Source: Paramecium octaurelia (lineage: Eukaryota; Ciliophora; Oligohymenophorea; Peniculida; Parameciidae). Taken from it: DNA of 64,000 nt. The DNA lies in assembly GCA_905182995.1 (NCBI GenBank), contig CAJJDP010000092.1, positions 62,001 to 126,000 of the forward strand, read 5' to 3'. Position 1 is the stretch's first letter. Every line of letters starts with the position of its first letter. A program made the position numbers and the translations under genes. Positions 45,129 to 57,731 of this stretch are shown one piece after another. The notes under the pieces are model-generated. The model was given only the letters and a program-made list of their open reading frames with translations, ran no database searches and had not been told where the DNA came from.

Positions 45129-46283
45129 TCAGTTTTAGAGTTCTGTTGACATATCTACTTAAAAATATTATTATTTTGTTAAAGATAATAGAGTGTTATC
45201 GAAAATTTTGGTTTAATAAGACTATGATTCTTCGATTTTATCCTTAAATTTGGGATTCATTTAATAAATTTCTTAATATTATCCAATAAATACCTTTATG
45301 AATACCATCTCCGCTTAAAGAATTAAAATATCGATGTTATAAAGCTGCATCTATATTAAATCTATAGTAAGATTGATTTTCAAGGAGATTTTTCATAAGA
45401 TCACTTCCAAAATCTGGAATTTCAGGAAATTAGTCTTAATCTCCTTACATACTTCTTTTGTAGCTAATTTTACATAATAATAAATACAATTTATACATTA
45501 GAGTACCCACTTTAAAAATGTCCAGCTCAAATTCATGATTTGTTGTTTTTTGAATAACTGCATTACTAAATCCAATAAGTTTTAATTAATTGTCCTCATC
45601 AAACATAATGTGAGACCTTGAAATACTTTTATGGGCTATTAGTAGTTTTTCTAGTCTTTTGATTGATAACAGCAAATTCTTTTGTAAATTATGAAATATA
45701 CATATACAACGATTTTAATCTCTTCATCAGTAAAGTCATTGTCAAAATTCCTATACAAATGTTCCATTATCAAATATACACAGGAATTTGATTCGTACAC
45801 TTCATAAATCATTGGAATAAACTTATGTCCTTACAGCTTTAGTATTAAATTTATTTCTTCATGAATGGACTCAATTGAACGATTGCATTTCTTATAGCAC
45901 TTACAAGCATAGAGTCTAAAATTGCGATTACTTATAAGTTAACAGACCTAATTCAAATTGCATAATACTTTGGTGGTATTGTTCTAGTTTAGGTAAATAG
46001 TTTATTGAAAAGTATAAAATTTTAAAATTCCTTTAAATGTTGCAAGACAACCCAAAGACATTTTTAACTTCGACATATCTTCTGTAGTGCCTTCAACCTC
46101 GAGATTTTCAACTTTAAATCCGATTATTTTATCTCCATAAAATGCCCAAGTGATAATAAGTTTTAGTGAAAGTTTAAAGGATATTCTTTACTCCTAATTA
46201 ATTAGATCTAAAGAAGATGTAGATAATTCTATTGTAAAGTTTTGATCTCCTATTTTGCAAGGGAATTACTTTGGGTTTTACAT
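45129..46283 (-). CDS. Pseudokinase with N-terminal extension
   Basis: ATG 46283 to TGA 45131-45129, with introns of about 28 nt near 45700 and 22 nt near 45290. The first 120 residues (MQNPKQFPCKIGDQNFTIEL, LIITWAFYGDKIIGFKVENL) are strand-rich and PH-like. The kinase part has LYACKCYKKCNRS as the lysine strand, EEINLILKLQGHKFIPMIYE for helix C, and LIMEHL as hinge. There is no glycine loop; the catalytic loop is AHKSISRSHIMF instead of HRDLKPEN; and DFG is replaced by IGFSNAV. All three catalytic motifs are lost, so a regulatory or binding role is expected. A similar N-terminal PH-like/kinase layout is known from ciliate kinases, here in degenerate form. It is isolated within an AT-rich, gene-poor block. 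Confidence 0.68.
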
Positions 46284-46575
46284 ATTTTAATTATTAATTA
46301 TTGTTATTATCCAGCGAAATGATAAAGTTTTAATCAGATATAAATTTTGCACTTTGGCTCTTTGTTAGGTCTAATTTAAATGACGATTTTTCACAAAATA
46401 TAATCAAAAATATATAAGTCTTTGAAATAATCTATATTTAAACTAAAAAATATTAATAAGTTTTATATGACAATAAATTTACATTGGAAAAATATAAAAA
46501 AAAGATTAATATACATGTCAATATCATTCTGATTAATATTTTGATTTTTTTATTAAAAAACTTATATTCAAAGAA

Positions 46576-46854
46576 ATGTTGACTGTGAAGAATGTAGGAA
46601 AGAAGGGCTTAGAAATATAATTTTCAGGTCTGAGAGATGCTGTCATGAAATAAATTAATAAATTTTAATTTTAAGTTTGATCTAAAACTTAATCTGAATG
46701 TTAATATAATATCTTGAATCCCTAAAAGATGATATCAAGTACTAAGAGATACAAAGAATTTAAAGCATTTGAAGATTAATCGGAATTGTTAGTTATCAAA
46801 TAAACTAAAAAAAATTTACTAAAATTAGGATGGAATAATTAGAAACCAAATTGA
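46576..46854 (+). CDS. Small protein candidate
   Basis: ATG 46576 opens MLTVKNVGKKGLEIQFSGLR; the frame meets a TGA near 46679 and resumes in the same frame with MISSTKRYKEFKAFEDQ to TGA 46852-46854. A 54-nt GT...AG intron would remove the TGA without changing frame but is twice the usual size. No family recognised. Confidence 0.35.
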
Positions 46855-47821
46855 AAAAGGTTCATGTTAAGTAAAGGGTACAAATTTAAAATTAAAAAAA
46901 ATATTATTCATTTTGGATATTTTTCAGTTATTATGAAATTTTTTTGGACAAGAGTCTTAGATTGAAATTTATTAAACCTGCTTATATTATATATTTAATC
47001 ATTTTAATGATATTATAGCTTTTGTTAAAAAATTTATTTGAACTATTTATTTTAAATGCACATCATTAGATTACTGGTTATTTGAAACATCTCCCAATTT
47101 ACTCTATTTTTATTTTTGGATTTCCAAGTGTGAAGGTCATTCAATCAAAAATTTAAATTTATATCTTTAAATAATTACTGTATTTATACAAACAAATAAT
47201 ATATATTATATTAAAAAATTTTCAACAAAGTTTCTCACTATTTATTATCCCTTCCTTTAAATAAATTTTTAGGAAAGGCTATAAAGCTATTTTTAGTTTA
47301 AACCTTAATGGAAAACTGGGTTCAATATATAGAAATATTAGTTAAGATGCTTTGTTTTAGTTATATTGAGATTTAAAACCTTCTTTAAAAAAAACAATAG
47401 CTTATTATATTTACAAATATTCATAATGAGGCTATGCTCAATAATTTTAATTTATACTCTAATACAATTAAATGTTAATATTTTTGCATATCCAAATAAA
47501 TGCTTCATTATTTAACAACCGTGATTTTTTTCATATCCATGAATATTAATTTAACAAAATGTAAGAGATTAGAAAATCAAATATAATTTAAAACTTTGAA
47601 TATTTTTGATTATTATTTTATATCAAAAACATTAATTTTTTTATAACCATAAACTAGATTTATAATCTAATCATGCAAAATATAAAATCATTTACTTTAA
47701 ACAACTCCTTCAATAAAGTAAATTATAATCAAATTTCTATTCATAAATTTTTTGTTGGCTTCCAATTTAATATTAATTGAATACTGAGATTTCTTCATAT
47801 CCTTCACCATTGTTAAACATT
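46855..47821. other. Gene-free AT-rich spacer
   Basis: Nearly 1 kb above 80% AT with only short frames on either strand. Nothing functional could be supported. Confidence 0.45.
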
Positions 47822-50046
47822 TCAGTTTTTTATAATGATTTTTTCAACATATCTATGATAAGTGAATATTTTATTACTAAGATTGATATAGAAGTGCTCT
47901 CGTTTACTTTTAACAAATGAAATTGCTTCATTCAATGGAATTTATAATACTGTTGATAAATATAATACCACAAGGGAGGGAGCTCTTCCAATTCCTGATG
48001 TACAATGTACGTAAACAAATTCATAGTTGTTGATTAATTTTTTCAGTAACTACACAGCTTTGAATGCTTTTCTTTCAAAATCTATTGGATCCATATCAAA
48101 TATTTCAAAATTCCTCATAATAATATCATTTTTTTTATAGCTATTTTGTATTTCATCCCAATCTACTCCTCTATGATAAATATCTAATCTTGTCTGTAGA
48201 TTTAAGACAGCCTTAATTCCTTGAGATTTTAACACTAGTATATCCTATTCATTCTGAGGATAAGGCCCAATAATAATATTTTCATTGATCTGTGTGATAG
48301 CAAATTAGACTACAAAATTCCAATCCAATTTATTAAGTCTTCCAAAAGACTCATAATAAAAGAAAGAAGGTTCCTTATCTGAGAAAGAATAACCTATGCT
48401 AGTTTCTTTGTTAATCTTTAGTTGCTTATCAGAACAGAATGACCCATTTTTTAATTTTTATAATCTATAATTTTAACATGCTGCCAATAGCTAAGTTTTA
48501 ATTTTGATAGGAGATTTAGCATACACAGTTTGAACTTATCTAAATGATCTTAAATCACTTGATTTCAGATATCGTCCATTACCTCTCTCCCATATCATGG
48601 ATCCATTCTCATCATTTCTAATTACATAAAAGTATCTAAATGAAAAATTCATAGGATCCACAATAAAGGAAATAGACCATTACTAAACTGGTTCGTCATT
48701 CACTTTAAATAAGAATGAAAACTACATATATCTATCTTTTGTTAAGATTTCATTAATACAGGATGACTCCATTGACCTAATTACTCTATAGAGCCAATTA
48801 CCATCATTCTTTATTTTTAAGCTAAATTGTAATTTAATTTCAATTTGATTGTTCTATAGCCCCAATATTCACCTTTAATAATTTATTTATTAAATACAAT
48901 TAAAATATTCTGATTTAGTCTCATTTTAAATCATATGAGTGGTGATAACTCTATTTTCCCCCGGTTCCCAAATCGGATCCTACAAGGTCGGATGATCGAA
49001 GTTATTCACTATAAACTTATATTCAATTTTCTAATATTAAGATCGATCAACTTTAATGCAGATTGTCCACTCATCATTCTTATCGTATATATCTAAGTAT
49101 TTCTTACTTCATTCCATTATAAGCGCATTCCTTTTATTGGATTCCAACTTCCAAACTATTTATTGTCTCCAACTATGTATATTGCTTTACCAGGTTGAGT
49201 GTGGTAATGAATTTTAAAATACACCTTAAAAAATTAAGAACCCAGAGTTGTATTAGTTGAAATTGATTGCTATTTCATTATTATTTATTGCAAATTTAAT
49301 TATTATATTTCATTATTCAAACTAAAGTTCATTAGCTCTTTATTTTTTGACTTTCCTCAGTCTATTCATTCTGAACGTCCGACCATCTGATCAAAATTTA
49401 AAATATTCTAGATGCTACTCTTTGGTCTGTAAATAGTTTCTAATTCACTTTATTGATTTAGATTAATATACACCTTAAATTTTTAGCTTCACACTCCTTC
49501 AAGCATAGATAACTAAATTAAATGACTCAAATACTATAATTTATTGACTTCATCATTTTAAATATCTTCCTTAATCCTAAATGGCTCTGCTTCTGATTAG
49601 ACTGCTTCTTAATAATTCCTTCTAACTTATTTCAAATCCATATTAGTCGACACATAATAATCCTTTGGCTAATTTGCTTCTATTGGGTTTTGTCCATACC
49701 TATTTCTGGCCTTTTTGATTAATGTAATTGGCTCAGTTTCTGTAGCACCACCAATATAGTGAAAAATGACTAAGACTTATTATCTCGTTGAATTATATGT
49801 TTGCTTGTATTCCATTTATTGTAATAAATAAGGTAATTCTGATATTAGGTTACTCTTGTTATATGTATTCATATATCCAACCACAACATCCTAGGTCTAA
49901 TCCTAAAACATTTGTTTATGTAATTTTTTTATTATAGACATAGGGTCTTTGTTTGCTTCGACACTAGACTCAAATGATATCTCATAATCTATCACAGCAA
50001 AATTTAAATCGATTTTTTTGGTTTCCTTGTCTTTTAAGTTATTCAT
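47822..50046 (-). CDS. Laforin/SEX4-type glucan phosphatase with CBM20 domains
   Basis: ATG 50046 to TGA 47824-47822, roughly 700 residues. Glucan phosphatases remove phosphate from glycogen or starch. The N-terminal 200 residues (MNNLKDKETKKIDLNFAVID...) have no recognised domain. Near 49210-48930 a CBM20 starch-binding domain reads GKAIYIVGDNKQFGSWNP and ends IWEPGENR; a second at about 48840-48570 ends SMIWERGNGRYL. The C-terminus is a dual-specificity phosphatase: IIGPYPQNEQDIL, GIKAVLNLQTRLD, RGVDW, then the active site VHCTSGIGRAP with Cys and Arg and the downstream FVKSKRE. The GxGRAP loop and NLQT match plant SEX4/LSF and laforin. Ciliates store glycogen-like polysaccharide, the likely substrate by inference. 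Confidence 0.91.
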
Positions 50047-50346
50047 AGAAAATAATAATTAGGATTTAATAGTAAATCAATAGAATAATAAAAAAAAATT
50101 AAAAAATCCTCAATTAATTAATGTAAAAATGACAAATTTCAAACTACAGATAATAAAGAATTATGTGTTTTATTCATAGAAAAAAAATGATGTCTTAATA
50201 ATTAGTGAATTTAATTAATTAGGCATTTTTCATCTATCAAGGGGTGATAATTTAATAATATTTTTAATTGGCAGTATTTATACTAAAATTAATGTGAAAT
50301 ATTTATCAAATTTAATAAAGATATTATTAATTTGTTAGAATATCAA
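50047..50346. promoter_or_regulatory. Divergent promoter region, phosphatase / desaturase
   Basis: 300 AT-rich bases between divergent starts at 50046 and 50347. Both genes must be driven from here. No specific elements identified. Confidence 0.4.
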
Positions 50347-51506
50347 ATGGCACCATTACCAGAACCAAGTAGCCAAAGTGTTTAATCTGTTGAAAATAAG
50401 GAAGTATCTGCTATTCATTAATCATAAAGGTTTTTAGATTCATTTACAAAAATAAAGAATACGATGTGACCGAATATGCTCCCAAACATCCAGCCGGCAA
50501 ATCGTTTTTTGAAAAGATGAAGGATGAGAAAGAAGACTTTACTGAATATTTCAGGTAATTAACTAAATTTATTGAGATTTTAGGTGCCTACACTCCAAAC
50601 GAGCTTTGAAAATATTAAAATCCTAAAAAGTTGTGAGGTCTAATATTAAGGAATCTGAAGAAAGCAAACAATATACTCACATCAAAAAGTAAGTAAAAAA
50701 CCTGTTTGAGCCTGATTGGACAATAGAACTTCTTCTTTTTATTGGATTGAGTCTAGGCTTGTATTTGGGGGTTACTAGTGAATGGTATATAGCAATTCCT
50801 ACTATTGCTTTGACTTAAATAGTGGCTGGGTAAGATTTACAATATATCTTTAGATGGTAAGGACATTCAACCAATCACAATCGAAATCCTTTGTTGTATA
50901 AACTATCTATTCCTTATGGAATTATTCATGGTTTTTCTGCTGATTGGTGGTAATTCAAACACAATAACCATCATATCTTCACAAATAGAATCGGTAAAGA
51001 TGATGATATCAATCACGAATATCAAAAGTGGTAATATGGATTCCTTTATTTGAAGTATAAAAGAAATTCATAATATTTAGATGGAAATTTGATTCTTTTC
51101 TTGCATCATACAACAAGATTGACATCATCTATATACTAATTCATCAAATAATTGTATTCTAACAAAAAATATGGATTTATGTTGTTGCATAATACATTGC
51201 AGGATTCTTTAGTGCCTGCATTTTGATAGGGAATCATGAAAGAGAATACAAGTTCTTTAATAAAATTGACAAGCCTTTTATTGAACATTAAATTATCACA
51301 TCTAGAAATTATGATTGGACTGGTAATGTCTATTTAACTAAATCTTAGATTGGTTATCTAATTTGTTGATGGGAGGAATGTAATTTTAAACAGAACATCA
51401 TTTGTTTCCACAGATTCCCTTCTATAGATTGCCTTATGCAGCCAAAATTATTAATAGAGAATTGAATAAATTTGGATACAAAATACATGTTGGCAAAATA
51501 TTATGA
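50347..51506 (+). CDS. Cytochrome b5-fused front-end fatty acid desaturase
   Basis: Introns of 26, 29, 26 and 26 nt give 350 residues from ATG 50347 to TGA 51504-51506. The N-terminal cytochrome b5 domain has VTEYAPKHPAGKSFF (heme His; HPAG instead of HPGG) and a second heme His in CLHSKRA. The desaturase part has the three histidine boxes: GHSTNH (H-x3-H), HNNHH (H-x2-HH) and QTEHH, where Gln replaces the first His, the hallmark of front-end desaturases (delta-4/5/6/8). TM helices include LLLFIGLSLGLYLGV and VVAQYIAGFFSACILI. Such enzymes make polyunsaturated fatty acids in the ER membrane using cytochrome b5 electrons. Regiospecificity cannot be told by eye. At 350 residues it is somewhat shorter than typical fused front-end desaturases (about 440). 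Confidence 0.95.
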
Positions 51507-51545
51507 TAATATATAAAAAATAATATTACAATTATATATATAATA

Positions 51546-54005
51546 TCAATATAATTTACTAAATAAAAAGGCAAAGAAACTGAGAAAATGTTCGGTTAAT
51601 TTCTAATCCAAGTTCATTCCATTCATTAAGACAACTCCCTTTTGGTTTTTGTTAACTACTTTTATCACAAATTCATAGCCACTGTTTTTTAATTAAATAA
51701 ACACTTTCCCTCCCAATGTAAATTAGTCTATCTGTATTAACCAAGGATGAAATATTATAAGCTCATCCAAGGATCTCAAGTAAAACTATTCACTTCTGCA
51801 TTTCATTTCGCATTCATTTATTTCTTCACTCGTAATAAAATTATAAACAAAGAACTTATTTGCAGGTCTGGCTATGCAAAATTGAAAGTTCCTCTTAAAT
51901 TACCCAACTCTAATAATAATAATAGTATATACTCTTAAATCACATTTCTACTATTCATCTAAGAAAGATACAAATTTGAATAATCTTAAGTGCCTTATAG
52001 TCCTTGACTTTAAGATATTTTATTAAAATTGTATCCCATCTTAAAATTATTAATAGTGTATTTAATGAAGCAATTTAAATACATGCTCTAAAGGTCATAA
52101 TATTTAAATGTTATCTCTTATCTAATGATATCTCCAGGATTTAAATAGGATTAACTAATCTTTTCAGGTTTTACTTGATATTCATCCTTTACTAAAATGT
52201 AGTATATAAATTATACTTTTATTAGAATTAAATAACACTATTAAGTTTTGGATATCATATTGAGCTTTATTTTTTAAAGAGATTATTATTTTATAGCCAG
52301 AAAGATCCTCACTTTCATATTTTTCAGATGTTAAAGTAACTATCAATTCATATGTATCTAGAAGTGTTGTCTACTCACATAAACATTATTTCCTAAAATT
52401 TTGAATCTCGAATTCCTATAACCCTTTAAGTGACTACTTTTAAAATTGATAATTTGTTTAGAATATTCTTAATTTATCCTCCTAGAAGTCTTCTCTTATT
52501 TGACTTTCATTTATATATTTTGATTATGTCTAATGTAACGTCTAATATGGAATAAAACCTTTTTAATGAGAAGTGTATAGTAGATTTGATTAAGCAACCC
52601 TTACTTTTGAATTATTCTAACTCTAAATTTAATAATTCTATATAGGCGATTCTTCAAAGTGATCTTCTAAATTTAATTCAAATGGTGAGCATATTTATTT
52701 TTATTATTTTTATATTGGTTATTAAGAATCCTAAAGAAAACCAGCCTTGCTTTGAGTATGTTAATCTTGTATTTTTTATGAGTCTTAATTTTCTTTCTCT
52801 TTATTTAGCATTTCTGATATTTGATCTAGCTTTTTGCCATATCCTTAAACCAAATTCTCAATCATAAACACTTTTGAACTAATTTTATCAATATCAAAGT
52901 TGTCTTATTCTTCATCTTACAATTTTTGTTAAAATTAAGTAGCTAATTATTGCAGTTAACTTTCTATATTTTATTAGAAAGATTTTCTTATAACGTCATG
53001 TAAACCTGGCATTAATTATTCAACCAACTATTAAGGATTTATTGCCTCTTAATTACTCTCCTTGCTTTCTCTAACACTACGAATTCCTTTCTATGCAGAT
53101 AGGATCTCTTAAGATTAGATTTTTAAGAAAGGTTGAATTACTTTTGATTCTTCAATCGATTTGTCTTAAAACTCTGTTATAGTATTTTCCTAATACAAAG
53201 CTGAGTTTCTGTTTTGTACTGCATAACTCTAAGTTAGAGATTCCTCTTGGATTTCGATAATTGTATCTAAGGTTTTTTTTAGCTCAGGTTTTACTTCAAA
53301 TTATTATGAATCAAATTGAGGCAAATCCTGTTCCCACTTTGGATCCATAATGATTTCAGCTTCCTCTTTAGTAAAAGGATTATTTTTCTTTTTTTCATTC
53401 ACAGAACTTGAAGAATTATTAATTGAAAAAAATTGGGGAGATTGACTAGGAGTTACATTTTATTGAGAATTCTCAATTAATTATTAATTTGAATTCGTAC
53501 CTTGATTTCTTGGGGTTATTTATTGTTCTTATTATTATTAACCAGGCAATTTAACTATATTAGAAGAGAACTACTCGACTAATATTTATTATTGTTATTC
53601 TTATAATTGTTATTATTGTTACTATTATTATTTTTGTTGTTGTTATTGCAATTGTTATTATTATTGTTATTGTTTTTGTTATTGTTCGTATTATTGCTAT
53701 TACTATTATTGTGATTATTAATATAATAATTATTATTCTTTTTCTTTTTCTTATTTTTCTAGTTGTTGCTGTTATGAGTATAAGTATTGTTACTATTCTT
53801 TTTATTATTATTAGTAGATTTGTGATTATTGTTACTATGATTATAATAATTATTGTTATTAATATGAGTATTGCTATTCAATTTCTTACTTCCCTTAGTT
53901 TTACTATTATGAGTATAAGTATTGTTATTCTGATTGTTCTATTTATTGTTATTATTATTGTTATTGTTATTGTTATTGTTATTGTTATTGTTATTGTTAT
54001 TGTTA

Positions 54006-54048
<43 letters not shown>

Positions 54049-54207
54049 TACTCTTGCTATTATTATTATTATTGCTCTTGTTATTATTATTGCTATAAAT
54101 ATTTTTATTCTTGTTCTTATTTCTCTTACAATTACTTTTATGAATATAATTATTATTATTCCTATTGTTCCTTTTATTATTACTAGTATTTTTCTTATTA
54201 TTACTAC

Positions 54208-54250
<43 letters not shown>

Positions 54251-56498
54251 GATATTATTATTATTATTACTACTATTACTATTATTACTATTGTTATAAT
54301 ATCTGCTGTTGTTTTTGTTATTACTTAAATATGCTTTACTGTAACTGTTCTTATTCATTTTATTATTGTTATTATATATGCTATTGTTTTTGTTATATTA
54401 GTAATAAGTTTTATTGTAACTGTTCTTATTCAATTTACTATTGTTATTAAAATTATTGTTGTGGTTATTGCTAGATTTAATATTATTAGTATTAGTATTA
54501 CTATTACTATTATTGTTATTATGTTGATTATGATTATTATTGCAGTTGTTAAAAAAAATCTAAGGGTTCTTTTTAAATTACTTGTTGATTTTCTAAATGT
54601 TTCTCCCAAATACTATTATTATCATTATCTTAAAAAAGTTCCTCTACCTTATGTTAAGATTCTTTAGCAGAGGATTTGGAGTTTAAACTCATTCTTCTGC
54701 TACTATCTTCTTTTTTAAACCAATCGTCATACAATTTTTTTTGATAAAATTATTAGGATGGTTAAACATCATTATTTTTATTTTGAGTTGAATTAGATTT
54801 ATGCGATGATATTGAATTATTTTAGTTTTGCACTTAAGTTTAAGTAGGCTAATTTTTAGGAGTTTATTCCCTTGACGATTACTGGAGTTCTGAAGTATTA
54901 ACTTGTGCAGGAAAGTTTGGCTGAACTTCTTTATATTATTAAAAGAAATTATCTTAATTTATTGATCTTTATGATTATTATTAGGAATGTTATTATAAAA
55001 AGTTAATTTATTGGTAGGTTTGTTTCTGTAATTGAAATTCTTAGTCTTTGGGACTTTCTTAAGGACTTTCTATTTTATTCTTTTCATTTTTTTTCAGTAT
55101 TTCTGGTTTCGGCTCAAACTCTTTCATAAAATCTTACAGTTAATTGTCTTATTAGCTTTCTTGAAATATATTTCCAGTTGTTTGGTTTGGAAATTAATCA
55201 ACGATTTTAAAATTGTTATCTTGCTCCCAGATTAATTCTGAATCGTTTCCATGAATTTCAAACTTAGGATTTATATCCTATTAGAATTATTTTTCGAAAT
55301 CTTAACTAAAATTAAAATCTACGTTTTTTTAAATAACCTCCAAGGATTAGATAGGAAAAATGTTAGAAGGTTACTATACTTATACTTACTCTTATTATTA
55401 TGTTACAATAACAGGGTTCACTTAAAGTTCTGGTTGAAATATTGATTATTATATTCTATTTTAAGAGGAATCAGAAGACATAGGCATATCACCAATAGGA
55501 AACTTGTCAATTGGTAGAGCTTAAGGTTATTCAAATATATTTTATTGAACTGGAATAGAATTAATTTTATGGAAATTTAAATTTTAACTGTTGTCTAACT
55601 ATAAGGGTTAAGATTGATTTTTAAAATTTGTTAGATCTTCTAAATTATGAATTTAAGAGGAGCCTTTTGATGATATAGACTGATTTATTTAGTTATTTAA
55701 AGTTGTTCCTGGGTAAAATTGATTTGCAATTTGGTTTTGGACTGCGTTGGGAATGGGAAGCTCTTGACTTATTGGAAGTGAGGAAGGCTAATTGAAAATA
55801 TTTTAAATTCCTTCATTTTAGAATTGATTCGGAAAGTTGAATGTGAAAGCCATTCCAGATATTTTTCCTGTAGAGGGAGACTGGTCATTCAAAAAGGGGT
55901 AGTTCTGATTTACAGGTTAAATGTCTTTTGCTTTTATTAACATATTTCTCTCCAATTGATTTAAAGGTAATTAATCAATGTTTTAGTATTTGATTCTTTC
56001 AGATGGGTCCATAATCTAGAATTAGTTACTGGAGGAAGAAGCATTTTGAGAATTGTTAACATTCACCAAATCTTCTAAATCAGCCATATCTCTTGATTAT
56101 TTTCTTTCTGGTTATTCAGCTTGTCCAAAATATTTTTCTTATTCTCTTTAGGAATCTATTCCAGCTTCATCACTATTGGAAGGGGAGTTTTCATTTTAAT
56201 CAGGAAAGTCATCGATATCACAGACTTTTGAAGCTTAAGAGGAATTTTCCTTCTATTGTATATTTCCCCATTGAGAAACAAATTCATTATTGCTAATTGG
56301 TATTTGATCCTTGGAATCATTAATATTTTCTTATTAGAATTATTTAAAAGTGTTTGAATATACGTCGCTTCTAGGGGTAATACTATTTTCATCAAAAGGA
56401 GTGGTTTTCCTATCTTCAGCACTTTTGAATTAATCTTAATGTTTGGAAGTATCAGGAGTATAAAATTGATGATTAGAAACGTTAGAGATTTATGACAT
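51546..56498 (-). CDS. Giant polyglutamine protein with adaptin-ear-like C-terminus
   Basis: ATG 56498 to TGA 51548-51546, about 1600 codons, with few introns needed. N-terminal 500 residues are Ser/Asn/Gln/Pro-rich and disordered (MSQISNVSNHQFYTPDTS; MADLEDLVNVNNSQN). About 300 codons of near-continuous Gln follow (54590-53590). After VTPSQSPQFFSINNSSSS and EEAEIIMDPKWEQDLPQF there is a charged helical region. The last 300 residues contain strands (LDTYELIVTLTSEKY, GYKIIISLKNKAQYDIQNLI, FTLGGKVFIQLKNSGYEFVI) that recall the clathrin-adaptor appendage (ear) beta-sandwich and platform. The appendage resemblance is an inference by eye. A long Gln-rich disordered arm plus an ear domain would fit an endocytic scaffold. 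I did not find an in-frame TGA, but it could still be two genes. Confidence 0.7.
53590..54590 (-). repeat. Trinucleotide tract encoding polyglutamine
   Basis: About 1 kb of ATT/GTT/CTT triplets on the plus strand, which on the coding (minus) strand is mostly TAA with some CAA, TAG, CAG and occasional GAA, AAA or TTA. The coding frame is fixed by flanking unique sequence on both sides: EKHLENQQVIQKEPLDFF upstream and SSNIVKLPG downstream. In that frame it is Gln with scattered Glu, Lys, Leu and Tyr. The longest pure triplet run is at about 53940-54045. In the other frames it reads as poly-Asn or poly-Ile. Confidence 0.85.
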
Positions 56499-56540
56499 TA
56501 TTAAAAAAATATTTAATTAACTATATAAAATAGTTATTCA

Positions 56541-57701
56541 TCATTCTTTTTTGTTTTTTTTGAGTGTCTAATACCTTAGTTCGTTATCTTCAACCTAATC
56601 GTTATAAAAAGTAAATGATTATTTTCTGCTCCTTTATCCTTCATTCTCTTATTATTATTGTTATTTTTACTCCGACAATTCTTATTCTTATGCTTTCTCA
56701 TCTAACTTAGGTACTTCAATCAAATCAGATAAGCTCAATTTTCTATTATTGATATACTTTTAATTTCTTGCCCTATTCCTAAAAAACAATAAATACATTA
56801 TGAAGTGAAAGAATGATTCATCAGTTCCAGGTCTAGATTCCTCATTGAGTTAATTATTGTTCTTTTAGGGTTATTATTAGTGTTCGGATTGATTTTGTTG
56901 AGGCTGCTACTATCTTAAGGATTGTTATTATTCAAATTGATTTACTTCAGCAATGGATTAATAAGCATTTTAAATTTATTGAATAGCTATAATTTAGTCT
57001 TTCTCTTTATGTAATTCACAAATTTCTTTAATTAATTCCTCTGAGTAGTTTTTATCAACAACATCTTGCATTTTCTTTTGCAATTTATTTTATTATTGCT
57101 GATATTTAGTGACTTGTTCCTTGGCATTCTAATGATAACAAGAATCAGGTAGATTTAGATCTAGAATACCCTGTTGTAATTGCATCTTCACCTATTATTA
57201 CTAGTGTTGCTATTATAACTGATTTGATTCTATTTGCATAGACTCTAAGTTTCCTTAAATGTCGTCTTCTGAAATATCTAATATAAAAATAGAGGATATT
57301 GTGTTACCATTGATAGAACCAGCCCTTTGTCTTTTTTATGTCACATCACCTTCTGAATAATGTTGGATATTATTTTCAAAAATCTATTTAATCTCTGAAC
57401 TCTTTAGACCATTAAATTATTTGTTAAATTCTTTCTCTAATCTATTGAAAAACTTTTATGCATGAGATCTTGAATCACAAATATGATTATACCTAATTTG
57501 GGCACCACTCCTAGTCCCAACATGTTCTTCAACTTTTTTCCAGTTTTTCCCATGTATGCTCAAAGCTTCTACAAATCTTTAATGTTCATCCTTAGTCCAC
57601 CTTCCCTAAACAGCTTCCCCCTATACTATAACTTATGTTAAAATTGCTACTTCGCTGTCTTCAAAAGATCTTGATTACTTCCTCTTACTGGTCTATGCCA
57701 T
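56541..57701 (-). CDS. SHAQKY-class Myb-like protein
   Basis: ATG 57701 to TGA 56543-56541 with a 24-nt intron inside the DNA-binding domain, about 378 residues. The single Myb repeat reads GRWTKDEHQRFVEALSIHG, KNWKKVEEHVGTRSGAQ, and after splicing IRSHAQKFF: the SHAQKY motif of plant LHY/CCA1/REVEILLE factors and of similar proteins in amoebae and ciliates. It should bind DNA in the macronucleus. The remainder is Gln-rich coiled coil with a hydrophobic patch (FFHFIMYLLFF) and a basic tail. The intron position is confirmed by the motif it restores. The gene ends 42 bases from the polyglutamine gene start and begins 30 bases from the next stop, so its promoter must overlap the 3' region of that gene. 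Confidence 0.92.
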
Positions 57702-57731
57702 ATTTGTAAATTTATTTATATAAATATTAAT

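Noticed and set aside
53711..54358. Long standard-code poly-Ile/Val frame on plus and poly-Asn frame on minus
   Set aside because: Both are off-frame readings of the trinucleotide tract; flanking coding sequence fixes the polyglutamine frame on the minus strand.
55032..55445. Hydrophobic plus-strand frames resembling membrane proteins
   Set aside because: Antisense of the Gln/Asn-rich part of the minus-strand giant gene.
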